Origin: DATKAS01 sp963733765
Lineage (GTDB): Bacteria > Actinomycetota > Acidimicrobiia > Acidimicrobiales > DATKAS01
NCBI GenBank assembly: GCA_963733765.1
Contig: CAVTEI010000003.1
Coordinates: forward strand, 2,170,001-2,234,000
Direction: 5' to 3'
Length of the DNA: 64,000 bases
The position numbers were made by a program, and so were the translations under genes. The notes under the pieces were generated by a model. That model worked only from the letters and a program-made list of their open reading frames with translations, was not told the DNA's origin and did no database searches. Of the stretch, positions 38,336-47,693 are shown one piece after another (position 1 is the first letter of the stretch; every line of letters starts with the position of its first letter).

Positions 38336-38841
38336 CGACGCGACGCGTGCAGAAGCAGGGGCGATGCGAAGTGCAGACCAACGCACCGATCGAGGCAATG
38401 TGGGACGTCGTGCGCGACGTGACCCGCACGGGGGAGTGGAGCCACGAGTGCGTGAGCGTCGAGTGGCTGGCTGACGCCACCGAGGTTCGTCCGGGTGCGC
38501 GGTTCCGCGGTCGCAACCGCGCAAGGGTGTTCCGGTGGGGACGCGTGTGCGAAGTCGTGTCCGCCGAGCCGTACGAGCTCGTGTGGCGAACCGTCCCGAC
38601 TGCGCTCAGCCCCGACAGCACCGAATGGGCGATCAAGCTCCGCGAAGACAACGAGGGCACGACGATCGAGCAGCGGTTCCAGGTGATTCGGGCGCCGAAG
38701 ATCCTGGATGTGCTGTACGCGTTGCTCATCCCGTCGCACCGCGACCGCACCGCGGCACTGACCGACGACCTCCGCCGGCTCGGCGAGGTCGCCTCTCGAG
38801 TCTCGTCGTCGCCGCCGGCTAGCGCGGACTCACCGCGGTGA
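38332..38841 (+). CDS. SRPBCC (START-like) family protein
   Basis: 169 residues from ATG 38332 with AGGAGG eight bases upstream. The START-like fold is visible as CEVQTNAPIEAMWDVVRDVT, GEWSHECVSVEWL, GARFRGRNRA, RWGRVCEVVSAEPYELVWRT and a C-terminal helix RTAALTDDLRRLGEV. Such proteins bind hydrophobic small molecules or act as aromatase/cyclase-like enzymes; the ligand cannot be told. Overlap with tetR implies coupled expression. Confidence 0.82.
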   Translation: MTTRRVQKQGRCEVQTNAPIEAMWDVVRDVTRTGEWSHECVSVEWLADATEVRPGARFRGRNRARVFRWGRVCEVVSAEPYELVWRTVPTALSPDSTEWAIKLREDNEGTTIEQRFQVIRAPKILDVLYALLIPSHRDRTAALTDDLRRLGEVASRVSSSPPASADSPR

Positions 38842-38996
38842 TGGGGAGGGTCACCTCCGATTCGCCGCGCTCGAGCCGAGGTCCCGCGAGAACACGTACT
38901 TTCCACTGCTCGCCCACGCTTGCGCCCCTCCGCCGCTGCTCCTCCAGCGTACGCGTGGCCATCGACCGCCGCCTGCGGCGATGTAGCGCTCGTACC

Positions 38997-41579
38997 TCAA
39001 CGCAGGGGCCGGCTCCCGGCGCGGCCGAGCGCGACCGCGGCGTTGATCAACCCCGCGTGTGAGTACGCCTGGGGGAAGTTGCCGAGCGCGGTCTCCGTCG
39101 TGCGGTCCCACTCCTCGGCGAGCAGGCCCGTCGGTCCCGCGAGCTCGAGATATCGGTCGAACAGCTCACGGGCGTCGTCGACACGGCCGATCGCCACGAA
39201 CGCTTCGATCAGCCAGGCCGCGCAGAGCAGGAACCCGCCGCCCTCCGATCCCGACACCCCGTCCTCGTGCCGGTATCGGAACACGACCTCGCCCTCGCGC
39301 AGCACGCGCTCCACGCGCGCGACCGTCGAGATCACGCGGGGGTCATCGGGAGGCAGCAATCCAACGAACGCGATCTGCAGGATGGCGGCATCGACGTCGT
39401 CGTCGTCGTAGCTGACCGAGAACGACCCGATCTCGGGGTTCCACCCTTTTGTGAGGATCTCGCCGCGTATCTTTTCGCACGTCGCGGCCCAGTCGGGGTT
39501 CGGCGCGCGGCCGGTGTTTCGCGCGATCTTGAGGCCGCGGTCGAGCGCCACCCAGCACTGGAGCTTCGACACGACGTAGTGGCGAGGGTTGCGGCGCTCC
39601 TCCCAAATGCCGTGGTCGGGTTCGCGCCAGCGCTGGCACACGGCGTCGACGAGCGCACGGGTGAGGTCCCACAGGCGATCGGTGAGGAACATGCCCTCGT
39701 CTCCGAGCCGGTGGATCAGGTCCACGATCGGGCCGAACATGTCGAGCTGCAGCTGATGCTCGGCGAGGTTGCCGATGCGGACCGGACGCGAACCCCGGTA
39801 TCCATTGAGCGTCGGGATCACGGCTTCGGGCAGGAACTCGTCACCGGCCAGCGGATACAGCGGGCGGAGGCGCTCGGCGGACGGGACGTGGGCGACGCGG
39901 TCGATCAACCAGTCGAGGAAGCCGAGGGCTTCGCGAGGGCTGCCGACCCGCACCAACGCATCGGCGGCGATGGCGGCGTCGCGCAACCAGCAGTACCGGT
40001 AGTCCCAATTGCGATTGCCACCGATCTCCTCAGGGAGGCTCGTCGTGGCCGCCGCGAGGATCGCTCCCGTGGGTTGATGACACAACGCCTTGAGGGTGAG
40101 AGCGCTGCGGCGGACCATCCGGGGCGAGATCTGGGGCAACCGAAGCCCGGACGCCCACGTGCTCCAATACTCGAGCGTCGAACGACGACGATCGATCTCT
40201 GGCGCATGCCACGGAGGCGCGCCGTCGACGCCCACCTGCATCTCGAGCACTAGGGGCTCGTCCGGCTGGAGATCAACTCTCGCTACCGCGCGTTCGTGCG
40301 GTCCGTCCTCGACGATCTCCCACTGCACACCTGGTGCGAGAAGCTGCACGCTGTCCCCGGCGCCACGGACGCGGAGGAGGTTCTCGTCTGCGGCCTCGAG
40401 ACGGGTGGGCACGCGGCCGAAGTCGACGCGAGGTGAGAACTCGATGACGACCCTCACGTCCCCTTCGATCACACGGATGAGGTCGCTGCGGCCGGGCGGC
40501 TCGAACACGCGGCCGTGCGCCACATCGAGGTAGTCCGTCACTCGCAGGCCGGGCCATCGGGTCTCGACGACGAGTGTCTCGCCGACGTAGCGCTGCGAGA
40601 GGGGAGGGCGGCTCGGATCAGGGCGGATGGCAAACGTCCCTGCCGTGGGTCCACCAAGGAGCTCGGCAAACACGGCGGGGGAGTCGGCGCGGGGGTGGCA
40701 GAACCACGAAACCCGACTGTCGGGCGTGAGCAGTGCGACGGTGCGTTGGTCGGAGAGCAACGTGTGCCGCTCGATCGGAGGTGCGGAGTCACCCTCGAGC
40801 CACGCCCGTCGTCGGCCGAACACCTCCGCGAGGAGACGGGCGACGGAGTCCGTGTCGGGCACACGGAAGCCCGCGGTCGTGGGGCCTGGCCCGACCTTCA
40901 CGCCGACGTCGGGTCCGCCGAGCACCGCGAATGCATCCTCGTCGGTGAGGTCGTCGCCGATGAAGAGCGTTCCCTCGGCTCCGATCTGTTGCCGGATGCG
41001 GGTGAGGGCCGCGCCCTTGTCGGTGTCGACGAGCGAGAGCTCGATGACCATCTTGCCGTGCTTGGCCGTCACGCCCGGCTGCGTCGCCGCGGCGTCGAGG
41101 ATCTCCTTCACGGCCGCGGCCGCCACGGCCGGATCGGCTTGGCGGTAGTGGAACGCGACGCTCGCCGGCTTGCGCTCCACGATCGCCCCCGGAGTCCGGC
41201 TTGCGACGTCGTCGAGCTGCTGGATCACGCTGCGTCTCGCGGATCGGACCTGGTCGGGGAGATCCTGAGCGAACCCGGGCTCGAACTCGGAGCCGTGCGA
41301 GCCGACGAGGTGCACCTCGGGCGGCAACCGGCTGAGGGCGGCCAGGTCCCGCAGCGACCGGCCAGAGATCACCGCGACATGGGTGTCGGGGAGGGATGCG
41401 AGCGAGCGCAATGCGACGATCGACTCGCGTTGGGGCAGGGCACGGGCCGGGTCGTCCACGTGCGGCGCGATCGTGCCGTCGTAGTCGCACGCGACGAGGA
41501 GGATCGGCGCCGAGACCACGTCGCCGAGCGCGGACGCGGTCGGTGGGCGCTCCGGTGTTTCGGTGTCCGCCGAGACCAT
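38997..41579 (-). CDS. otsB: Trehalose-6-phosphate phosphatase fused to GH15 trehalase/glucoamylase-like domain
   Basis: 860-residue bifunctional protein from ATG 41579. Residues ~25-255 are a HAD-type OtsB phosphatase: nucleophile ACDYDGTIAPHVDD, VISGRSLRDLAAL, LFIGDDLTDEDAF. Residues ~265-855 are a GH15 glycosidase of the bacterial trehalase/glucoamylase type: LLSDQRTVALLTPDSRVSWF, NWDYRYCWLRDAAIAADALV, DHGIWEERRNPRHYVVSKLQ with a candidate catalytic glutamate, and GLLAEEWDRTTETALGNFPQ with the second. It follows otsA by four bases. The pair would make trehalose and also has a domain able to hydrolyse trehalose or a related glucoside. Confidence 0.92.
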   Translation of the reverse strand: MVSADTETPERPPTASALGDVVSAPILLVACDYDGTIAPHVDDPARALPQRESIVALRSLASLPDTHVAVISGRSLRDLAALSRLPPEVHLVGSHGSEFEPGFAQDLPDQVRSARRSVIQQLDDVASRTPGAIVERKPASVAFHYRQADPAVAAAAVKEILDAAATQPGVTAKHGKMVIELSLVDTDKGAALTRIRQQIGAEGTLFIGDDLTDEDAFAVLGGPDVGVKVGPGPTTAGFRVPDTDSVARLLAEVFGRRRAWLEGDSAPPIERHTLLSDQRTVALLTPDSRVSWFCHPRADSPAVFAELLGGPTAGTFAIRPDPSRPPLSQRYVGETLVVETRWPGLRVTDYLDVAHGRVFEPPGRSDLIRVIEGDVRVVIEFSPRVDFGRVPTRLEAADENLLRVRGAGDSVQLLAPGVQWEIVEDGPHERAVARVDLQPDEPLVLEMQVGVDGAPPWHAPEIDRRRSTLEYWSTWASGLRLPQISPRMVRRSALTLKALCHQPTGAILAAATTSLPEEIGGNRNWDYRYCWLRDAAIAADALVRVGSPREALGFLDWLIDRVAHVPSAERLRPLYPLAGDEFLPEAVIPTLNGYRGSRPVRIGNLAEHQLQLDMFGPIVDLIHRLGDEGMFLTDRLWDLTRALVDAVCQRWREPDHGIWEERRNPRHYVVSKLQCWVALDRGLKIARNTGRAPNPDWAATCEKIRGEILTKGWNPEIGSFSVSYDDDDVDAAILQIAFVGLLPPDDPRVISTVARVERVLREGEVVFRYRHEDGVSGSEGGGFLLCAAWLIEAFVAIGRVDDARELFDRYLELAGPTGLLAEEWDRTTETALGNFPQAYSHAGLINAAVALGRAGSRPLR

Positions 41580-41583
41580 GGGT

Positions 41584-43032
41584 TCAGCCTGCCAGGGCGA
41601 GGGCGTCCAGGAAGCGCTTTGCCCAGTCGAAGACGGTGTGGTTCTTCACCGTTAGACGCAGCGCTCGCATGCGCCGGATGACCTCCTCCTCGGGCAGCGA
41701 GAGGGCCGTGAGGATGGCGCGCTTGATTCCCTCGATGTCGTGCGGGTTGATGAGGAGGGCATCCGTGAGCTCGTGCGCGGCCCCGGCGAACTCACTCAAC
41801 ACCAGCACGCCGTGGTCGGCGTACCGGCTGGCGACGAACTCCTTGGCGACGAGGTTCATGCCGTCTCGGATCGGGGTGACGAGCATGACGTCGGCCGCTT
41901 GATACAGCGGCGCGACCTCGGCCGGTTCGAGCGGCTGGTGGATGTAGTGGACCGCGGGCGTCCCGACCTTCGCGAAGTCGCCGTTGATCTCGCCCACGAG
42001 CTGCTCGATGCGGCCTCGCTCGTTGCGATAGGCGCTGACGCGATCGCGGCTCGGGCTCGCAACCTGTACCAACACGGCGTCGGGCACCGCGAGCCTGCCT
42101 TCGGTGAGCAGCTCGCGGAACGCGTGAAGTCGTTGCTCGATGCCCTTCGTGTAGTCGAGCCGATCGACGCCCAGCAGCACCGCACGCGGGTTGCCCAGCT
42201 GCTCTCGTAGCTCGATCACGCGCTTCCCGACCTCAGGGAGGTGCGAGATCTCGTTCCAGTGCTCGTAGTCGATGGAGACGGGGAAAGCATCAATGTGCTT
42301 GTCGCTCGTCACGCTCCGGAGGTTGCTCGCGCGGTTGGGGTTGGCGAAACGCTCCTCCGCCTCACAGAAGTTCTCGGCGTCACGTGGGGTCTGGAAGCCA
42401 ACGAGGTCCGCACCGGCGACGCCGTCGAGCAGCTCCTGTCGCCACGGCAGCCGCGCGAACAGGTCGGCCGGTGGGAACGGGATGTGCAGGAAGAACCCGA
42501 TGCGAAGGTCCGGCCTGCGCTCACGCACGAGCGCAGGGACGAGCTGCAGGTGGTAGTCGTGAATCCACACGGCTGCGTCCGGCGCCGCGGTAGCGGCGAC
42601 CGCATCAGCGAACCGCGCGTTCACGCGGTGGTAGTCGTGCCACCAGGCTCGGTGATACACGGGCTGTCTGATCACATCGTGGTACAGCGGCCACAACGTT
42701 GCGTTCGAGAAGCCGTCGTAGTAGCCGCGCAGGTCTCCGGCGTCGAGGGCGACCGGTTGCAGGTCGTACCCGAGATCCTTCGGGAGGCCAACCGTCTGCC
42801 GGCCGCCGGGCCACCCAATCCAGACGCCGCCGCGATCGACGAGCGTGTTGTGCAGCGCGTCGGCCAGGCCTCCCGGTGAGCGGGTCCAGGGTCCCCGCCC
42901 GCGGGCCGGTGCCTGGACCGGAAGGCGGTTGGCGACGATGACGAGCGGTGACTCGCTGGAGGGGTTCACCGTTTGCACCTCATTGGCGGAGGGAACGGTA
43001 GTGAGACTTGCGGGAGGGCGCGTTTCGTCCAT
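41584..43032 (-). CDS. otsA: Trehalose-6-phosphate synthase
   Basis: GT20 enzyme joining UDP(ADP)-glucose and glucose 6-phosphate, 482 residues from ATG 43032. Hallmarks in order are LVIVANRLPV, SPGGLADAL, WIGWPGG, VWIHDYHLQLVPALVRER, FFLHIPFPPADLF, VGFQTPRDAENF, LLGVDRLDYTKGIEQRLHAF and PIRDGMNLVAKEFVASR. The first ~30 residues are variable, so the start could lie slightly downstream. It is followed immediately by the OtsB fusion; the DUF35 gene ends 23 bases upstream. Confidence 0.95.
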   Translation of the reverse strand: MDETRPPASLTTVPSANEVQTVNPSSESPLVIVANRLPVQAPARGRGPWTRSPGGLADALHNTLVDRGGVWIGWPGGRQTVGLPKDLGYDLQPVALDAGDLRGYYDGFSNATLWPLYHDVIRQPVYHRAWWHDYHRVNARFADAVAATAAPDAAVWIHDYHLQLVPALVRERRPDLRIGFFLHIPFPPADLFARLPWRQELLDGVAGADLVGFQTPRDAENFCEAEERFANPNRASNLRSVTSDKHIDAFPVSIDYEHWNEISHLPEVGKRVIELREQLGNPRAVLLGVDRLDYTKGIEQRLHAFRELLTEGRLAVPDAVLVQVASPSRDRVSAYRNERGRIEQLVGEINGDFAKVGTPAVHYIHQPLEPAEVAPLYQAADVMLVTPIRDGMNLVAKEFVASRYADHGVLVLSEFAGAAHELTDALLINPHDIEGIKRAILTALSLPEEEVIRRMRALRLTVKNHTVFDWAKRFLDALALAG

Positions 43033-43055
43033 TCGGAGGATCGTTCCCCCGCGGC

Positions 43056-43495
43056 TCAGGAACGAGACTCGTCGGGCTCTGGCCTGGCCTTTCTCCACTG
43101 CGGAAGGAGCACGACGGTGCCGTCCTCGGCGGTGCGCTCCTCCCAGTACGGCACGACCGGCATGCCGATCTCGACGTCGCCTTCCATGTTCCCCACCACG
43201 CGGAGGTGCGGAGCGTCGTCGAGGCTGACGAGCACGACCGTGTAGGGCACCGCGTCGCCGAGCGCGCGGTTCGCGGCGTAGTGCACGACGGTGTAGCTGT
43301 GCACCGTGCCGCGCGGGGCGAGCACGTTCACAGTCGAACGACGTCCCACCGCACTGATGGCAGATCTCCTCTGGTGGATGCTGCAGGACGCGCACAGGTC
43401 GCGCATCGCTGCACGGCCAATGCTCCCGAGGTGAACCACGCGCCGTTCGTGGCGTCGAGCTCGGGCACGCCCCAGTCCGCCGGTAGCGCAGCCAT
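43056..43495 (-). CDS. DUF35 Zn-ribbon/OB-fold protein, two frame breaks
   Basis: Partner protein of thiolase-like enzymes in acyl-CoA and sterol side-chain metabolism (ChsH2-like MaoC/thiolase-associated family). Starting at ATG 43495 the frame reads MAALPADWGVPELDATNGAW and ends the first knuckle with RCATCA. Near 43395 one extra base moves it to VLQHPPEEICHQCGGTSFDC, the second zinc knuckle. Near 43335 another extra base moves it to APRGTVHSYTVVHYAANRAL and the OB fold, ending at 43056. Restored length ~146 residues with all four zinc cysteines. The start is one base after the thiolase stop, so the pair is translationally coupled. Confidence 0.8.
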
Positions 43496-43496
43496 C

Positions 43497-44655
43497 TCAG
43501 AGCCTTCCGAACAGGACCGCGCTGCCCGGTGCGTAGCCGGGGCCGGACACCGAGAGGCTGAGCTCGGCGCCCTCGACCTGGCACGTCGACTCGCCCCGGA
43601 CCTGGCGCACGGCCTCGACCACGTTGCCGAACCCGTGGATGTAGGCCTCGCCGAGGTTGCCGCCGCTCGTGTTGATCGGCAGCCGGCCGTCGGGCCACTG
43701 GATGTTGCCGTCGGCGACGAACTCGTTCAGCTCACCTGGCTCGCAGAACCCCATCTCGGCGATCGCCATCAGCACCGGGCCGGTGAAGTTCTCGTAGAAC
43801 TGCGCGACCGGGATGTCGTCGAGGCGTTACCCCCGCGCGCTTCCAAAGCTGCGCACCGACGTGGCGGTGATGCGCGGTCGGGAAGTTCGCCTCGCCGAAC
43901 GCGGCAACGCCGTCGCGGTGCTCGAGCCCGTGGGCGCCGGCGACGATCGCGACCGGTTGCTTGGCGCAGGTCACGCGCCCGCTCGGCGCGTCGTGACGAC
44001 GATCGCCGCGGCGCCGTCGTTCTCCGGGCAGCAGTCGTAGAGGTGGAACGGCTCGGCGATCCATCGTGACGCGTGGTACTCCTCCCGGGTCAGCGGCGTG
44101 CCGTAGCGGATCGCCCGGGGGTTGCGCTGGGCGTGGGCGTAGGAGGCCAGCACGACCTCGGCCAGGCTGTCCTGGGTGACGCCGTGGTCGTGCATGTACC
44201 GCTGCGTCTGCATCGCGCAGATCTGGGCCGGCGTCAGCATGCCGTAGGGGACGGTGAACGCGCCCGCCCCGCGAGCGCGTCGGGCGCCGACCGGCCTGCC
44301 CGTAGCGCCCGAACTGGCCCTGCGCGAGCGAGCGGAACACGACGATGCACTCGGCGTAGCCGGCGCTGATCGCGGCGTCGGCGATCGTGACCGCCGCGCC
44401 AGCGCCGTTGCCGCCGCCCCCGAAGGTCTGCGCGGTGAAGTCGAGGTCGCCCATGCCGAGCGCCGCGCTCAGGCGCACCGGCTCGTTGCGCTCCATGTAG
44501 GCGACGAAGCCGTCGACGTCGCGCATCGCGAGGCCGGCGTCTTCGACGGCGTTGCGGATGGCGATGCACGCCAGCTGGAACTCGGTCTCCGGCGCCTCGC
44601 CGCGCTTGTAGTAGCGCGACTCGCCGACACCGACGACGGCGGCTCTGCCGTGCAC
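43497..44655 (-). pseudogene. Thiolase-like (lipid-transfer protein/thiolase) gene with at least three frame breaks
   Basis: Acetyl-CoA acetyltransferase-like protein of the SCP-x/lipid-transfer group. GTG 44655 gives MHGRAAVVGVGESRYYKRGE, then FGGGGNGAGAAVTIADAAIS. The frame breaks near 44285, 43985 and 43825. Pieces in other frames continue the family: GMLTPAQICAMQTQRYMHDH, PFHLYDCCPENDGAAAIVVT, QPVAIVAGAHGLEH, DDIPVAQFYENFTGPVLMAI and GGNLGEAYIHGFGNVVEAVR. Restored length ~386 residues is normal. Paired with the DUF35 protein. Either a decayed gene or a stretch of poor sequence. Confidence 0.8.
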
Positions 44656-44674
44656 TACAGGCCGTGCACTACAG
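44647..44674 (-). repeat. Perfect 14-bp tandem duplication at the hydrolase-thiolase junction
   Basis: GCCGTGCACTACAG is present twice in a row (44647-44660 and 44661-44674). On the coding (minus) strand each unit contains TAGTG: the hydrolase TAG (44671-44669) lies in one copy and the thiolase GTG (44655-44653) in the other. With one copy removed the two genes would overlap as TAGTG, the coupled arrangement common in this genome. Confidence 0.75.
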
Positions 44675-45909
44675 GCGGAACACGCGGACGGCGTTGCAGC
44701 CCGAGGATCTTGGCCCGCGACTCATCGGCGAGATTCGCCATCTGACGCTCGATCGAGGCGGCCGAGAAGCGGCCACGACCCCTCGTGGTGCGGGTAGTCG
44801 TTGGCCCACATGAGGTTGTCGACGAGGTCGTAGCGCTCCGCCGCGTCGACGCCGGCGTGATCTTCCTGGAACGTCGCGAAGCAGTGACGACGGAAGTAGG
44901 CCGAAGGCAGCTCTGGGATCACCGGGCGGACCCAGAAGTGGTGCGCCTTGTAGGCGTAGTCCATCGTCTCGAGCAGCCACGGCACGAAGCCGATGCCGGA
45001 TTCGACGAGCCCCGCCTGCAGGCGCGGGATGGCGCTCGAACACGCCCGACGTGATGAGCTGCACGAGCGGCTCGATCGTCGTCTCCATCGAGTGGCAGAC
45101 GTAGTTGATGATCGCCCCGCCGTTGCCGCCGACCGCGCGTGGGTCGCGGCCCGTCGACACGTGGAACGTGAGCGGGAGCCCGGTCTCCTCGATGAGCGAC
45201 CAGAGCGGCTCGAAGATCGGGTCGTTGTACTCGACGTGGCCCCACACCTTGGGCCCGTAGATCGGGGAGTTGCCGAGGCACAGCCCGACGAAGTCGTGCT
45301 CGGCGGCCCACGTCGCCTCGGCCATCGCACAGATCCAGGTCGCCGGCGGCGATCGAAGCGAGCGGGCGCGTGCGTCCGTCGTTCCAGCCGCCCGGCGCCG
45401 CCGTGGAAGTCGTAGGCCCACCGGTTCCAGGCGCGGCACATCGCGTCGGCGAAGACGGGATCGGGTGTCGCCCAGCAGAGCAGGCCCTTGTTCGGGAAGA
45501 TGAGCTCGATGTCGACGCCGTCGGCAGCCTGGTCGGCGAGGCGCTCGGCGATCGTGCGGCCGGTGGAGTTGCGCAGGACGTCCTCGGGCTCCATGCCGCG
45601 AGCCCCAGTGACGCTGTTCGCCGGTCGCTTTCGCCGGCCACCGCGTCGGCCGGCTTGATCATCATCGGCCGGTTTCCCTCGGTGACCGACCACTGGGATC
45701 CGTCGTCGCGCACCTCGATGTGGGGGATCCGCGTGGAGGTACTCCGGTTCGATGTACTCGGCGAGGTAGGCGCTTGGCTCGTTCGCATGGCAGTCGCTCG
45801 ACACCATGAAGAACTTGTTCGGGTCGTCGGGGTGAGCGGTTCGGGGCCATGACGCCGAGCCCGGAGTCTGCTGGCGCCACTCGTTGCGAGGCGATGCGGC
45901 AGTCGTCAC
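44669..45909 (-). pseudogene. Amidohydrolase-2 family metal-dependent hydrolase with about six frame breaks
   Basis: TIM-barrel hydrolase/decarboxylase family. GTG 45909 (six bases after an AATACT box) begins VTTAASPRNEWRQQTPG, then FFMVSSDCHANEPSAYLAEY with metal-site residues. Fragments in shifting frames continue it: HIEVRDDGSQWSVTEGNRPM, GMEPEDVLRNSTGRTIAERL, ADGVDIELIFPNKGLLCWAT, WAAEHDFVGLCLGNSPIYGP, LPLTFHVSTGRDPRAVGGNG, GFVPWLLETMDYAYKAHHFW and LMWANDYPHHEGSWP. Breaks lie near 45735, 45625, 45400, 45330, 45035 and 44712. Restored length ~413 residues. It heads the broken three-gene set with the thiolase and DUF35 protein, a likely catabolic group. Confidence 0.78.
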
Positions 45910-45967
45910 ATCGCCAGTATTGCCCTTCCACCGGTTGGACGTCACAGACCCTCGCTAGCGTCAGTTC

Positions 45968-46804
45968 GTGGCCAAGCTCGACTCGACCAATCGCGCTGAC
46001 CTGCCCGACAGCGCCTTCGCGTACGTCGACTCCAAGGGAAAGCGCCGGCTGCCCATCAACGACGAAGCCCATGTGCGCAATGCGCTCGCGCGGTTCGAGC
46101 AGGTCGCCTTCGAGGACGAGGCCGCCCGGGAGCGGGCCCGCAAGAAGCTCCTCACCGCGGCGAAGAAGTACGGCCTCGTTCCGGTCGGCTTCATCACGGG
46201 GCAGCTGCAGAACGAGCGCGAGCGAGGAGAGAAGCAGGCCAAGCAACCACTCGCGCTCCCGTCAGGTGTGGTCACGATGATGATGACCGACATCGAGGAT
46301 TCGACCGGTCTCGTCCATCAGTTCGGTGACGGGTACCGCGAGCTCATCGACAGCGTCCGGGGCATCCTCATCGACGCCGCGGTGGGCGCGGGCGGAACCG
46401 TCGTCGAGACGAGGGCCGACGAGCTCTTCGCCGTCTTCGAGCGGCCGGGTCCTGCGCTCGACGCCGCGATCGCCATCCAACGTGATTTCCGCGCTCGCGC
46501 CTGGCCGAACGCGGCCACAGTGCGAGTGCGCATTGGCATTCACACAGGGGAGCCGTCTGTGTCGAAAGGCAACTACATCGGCATGGACGTGCATGCTGCC
46601 GCGAGGATCTGCTCGGTCTCGCACGGTGGGCAGATTGTCGTCTCGGGGGCTACGCGCGACGCCGCCGGACGAGACACCGTCGAGACGGTGCGCTATCGCA
46701 GCCTCGGGGCCCAGCGGCTCCGTGGCATCCCCGAGCTCGTCCCGCTCTACCAGCTGGGCGCGAAGGGCTTGGCGGTGAAGTTTCCGCCGCCCCGCAAGTC
46801 GTGA
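45968..46804 (+). CDS. Class III adenylate/guanylate cyclase with N-terminal DUF6582-like domain
   Basis: 278 residues from GTG 45968, six bases after TAGCGT (45956-45961). Residues ~10-75 (SAFAYVDSKGKRRLPINDEA, ARKKLLTAAKKYGL) resemble DUF6582, a small domain found ahead of actinobacterial cyclases. Residues ~100-265 form the catalytic domain: metal aspartates in MTDIEDSTGLVHQFGD and ETRADELFAVFERP, then VRIGIHTGEPSVSKGNYIGM and AARICSVSHGGQIVVS. The glycine usual before the second aspartate is alanine (RADE). No membrane span. Divergent from the amidohydrolase gene over 58 bases. Confidence 0.87.
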   Translation: MAKLDSTNRADLPDSAFAYVDSKGKRRLPINDEAHVRNALARFEQVAFEDEAARERARKKLLTAAKKYGLVPVGFITGQLQNERERGEKQAKQPLALPSGVVTMMMTDIEDSTGLVHQFGDGYRELIDSVRGILIDAAVGAGGTVVETRADELFAVFERPGPALDAAIAIQRDFRARAWPNAATVRVRIGIHTGEPSVSKGNYIGMDVHAAARICSVSHGGQIVVSGATRDAAGRDTVETVRYRSLGAQRLRGIPELVPLYQLGAKGLAVKFPPPRKS

Positions 46805-46807
46805 CGG

Positions 46808-47641
46808 TCACTCGTCGCGAGAGCGGCCGTCGGTGAACGTCACGACGAGGCCCTCGACGCCAAGCGAGCCGTAGTCCGAAGACCATGTCTCGCCGGTCTC
46901 GACCGGCCAGGCGTCGGTGATGGTTCCTGTCGTGACGATGTCGCCGGCCTGCACCGGCGCCGCGCCCTGCTCGTGCAGCACCCGCGTGAGGTAGGCGAGC
47001 GCGAGAGCCGGGCTGTCGAGCACATCCGACCCGACTCCCCGGTCTACGACGGTGCCACCCTTCGAGAGCGTCACCTCGGTGCGGGGGAGGGCATCGACGA
47101 GCGAGTCTCGGTTCTCGTCAGTGACCATCAGCGGGGCACCGATCACCAGTCCTCCGTGCAGACCGAACGCAGCCGTGCAGTCAGGGGCGGCGAACTTCCA
47201 ATCGGGGAAGTGAGCGTGCACGATCTCGAAGCTCGCGGCGATCCACTCTGTGCGCCTGAGGATCTCGGTGGCGTCGTCGGTCGGGGCCAGCGGCTCGCGC
47301 AGGCAGAACACGACTTCTGGCTCGATGCGAGGCTGCACGAGGGGCGCAAGCGAGAAAGAGGCCCGTCCATTGGCGGCGCGGTGGATCCCACGCTCCCACA
47401 TCGATGCCCACATCGGCTGCCAGATGTCGTAGCGCGGCCACAACGTCCGGTTCGTGAAGCCGATCTTGCGGCCGACCGAGCGCCAGCCACTGGCCCGTCG
47501 CCGTTGCTCGATCGTGCTGAGGACGTCATAGGCCGCATCGATGTCGAAGTCGGGATGCTCCTGCGTGATCGGCGGGAGCGTCTCGCGCCGATCGTACGCA
47601 TCCATCAGAAGGGTCGCGATCGCCTCGATGTCGTCGCGCAT
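46808..47641 (-). CDS. 2-keto-4-pentenoate hydratase / 4-oxalocrotonate decarboxylase family (MhpD/FAH-like)
   Basis: 277 residues from ATG 47641, six bases after TACGGT on its strand. It has the family pattern: an N-terminal helical segment (IDAAYDVLSTIEQRRRASG), VGRKIGFTNRTLW, RIEPEVVFCLREPL with metal-binding glutamates, SFEIVHAHFPDWKF, and a C-terminal LTRVLHEQGAAPVQAGDIVT and GTITDAWPVETG. These enzymes act late in meta-cleavage pathways of aromatic compounds. No other meta-cleavage gene is next to it, so the substrate is open. Divergent from the SDR gene; both appear leaderless. Confidence 0.83.
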   Translation of the reverse strand: MRDDIEAIATLLMDAYDRRETLPPITQEHPDFDIDAAYDVLSTIEQRRRASGWRSVGRKIGFTNRTLWPRYDIWQPMWASMWERGIHRAANGRASFSLAPLVQPRIEPEVVFCLREPLAPTDDATEILRRTEWIAASFEIVHAHFPDWKFAAPDCTAAFGLHGGLVIGAPLMVTDENRDSLVDALPRTEVTLSKGGTVVDRGVGSDVLDSPALALAYLTRVLHEQGAAPVQAGDIVTTGTITDAWPVETGETWSSDYGSLGVEGLVVTFTDGRSRDE

Positions 47642-47693
47642 GACGGGACCGTACCGTCTCTGTCCACCTCGCCGTCACCTACGCTCGCCCGCC

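Noticed and set aside
43033..43698. 222-residue N-terminal extension of OtsA
   Set aside because: It covers the DUF35 gene in a different frame. One part (LQHPPEEICHQCGGTSFD) is real, but belongs to the frameshifted DUF35 protein, not to OtsA.
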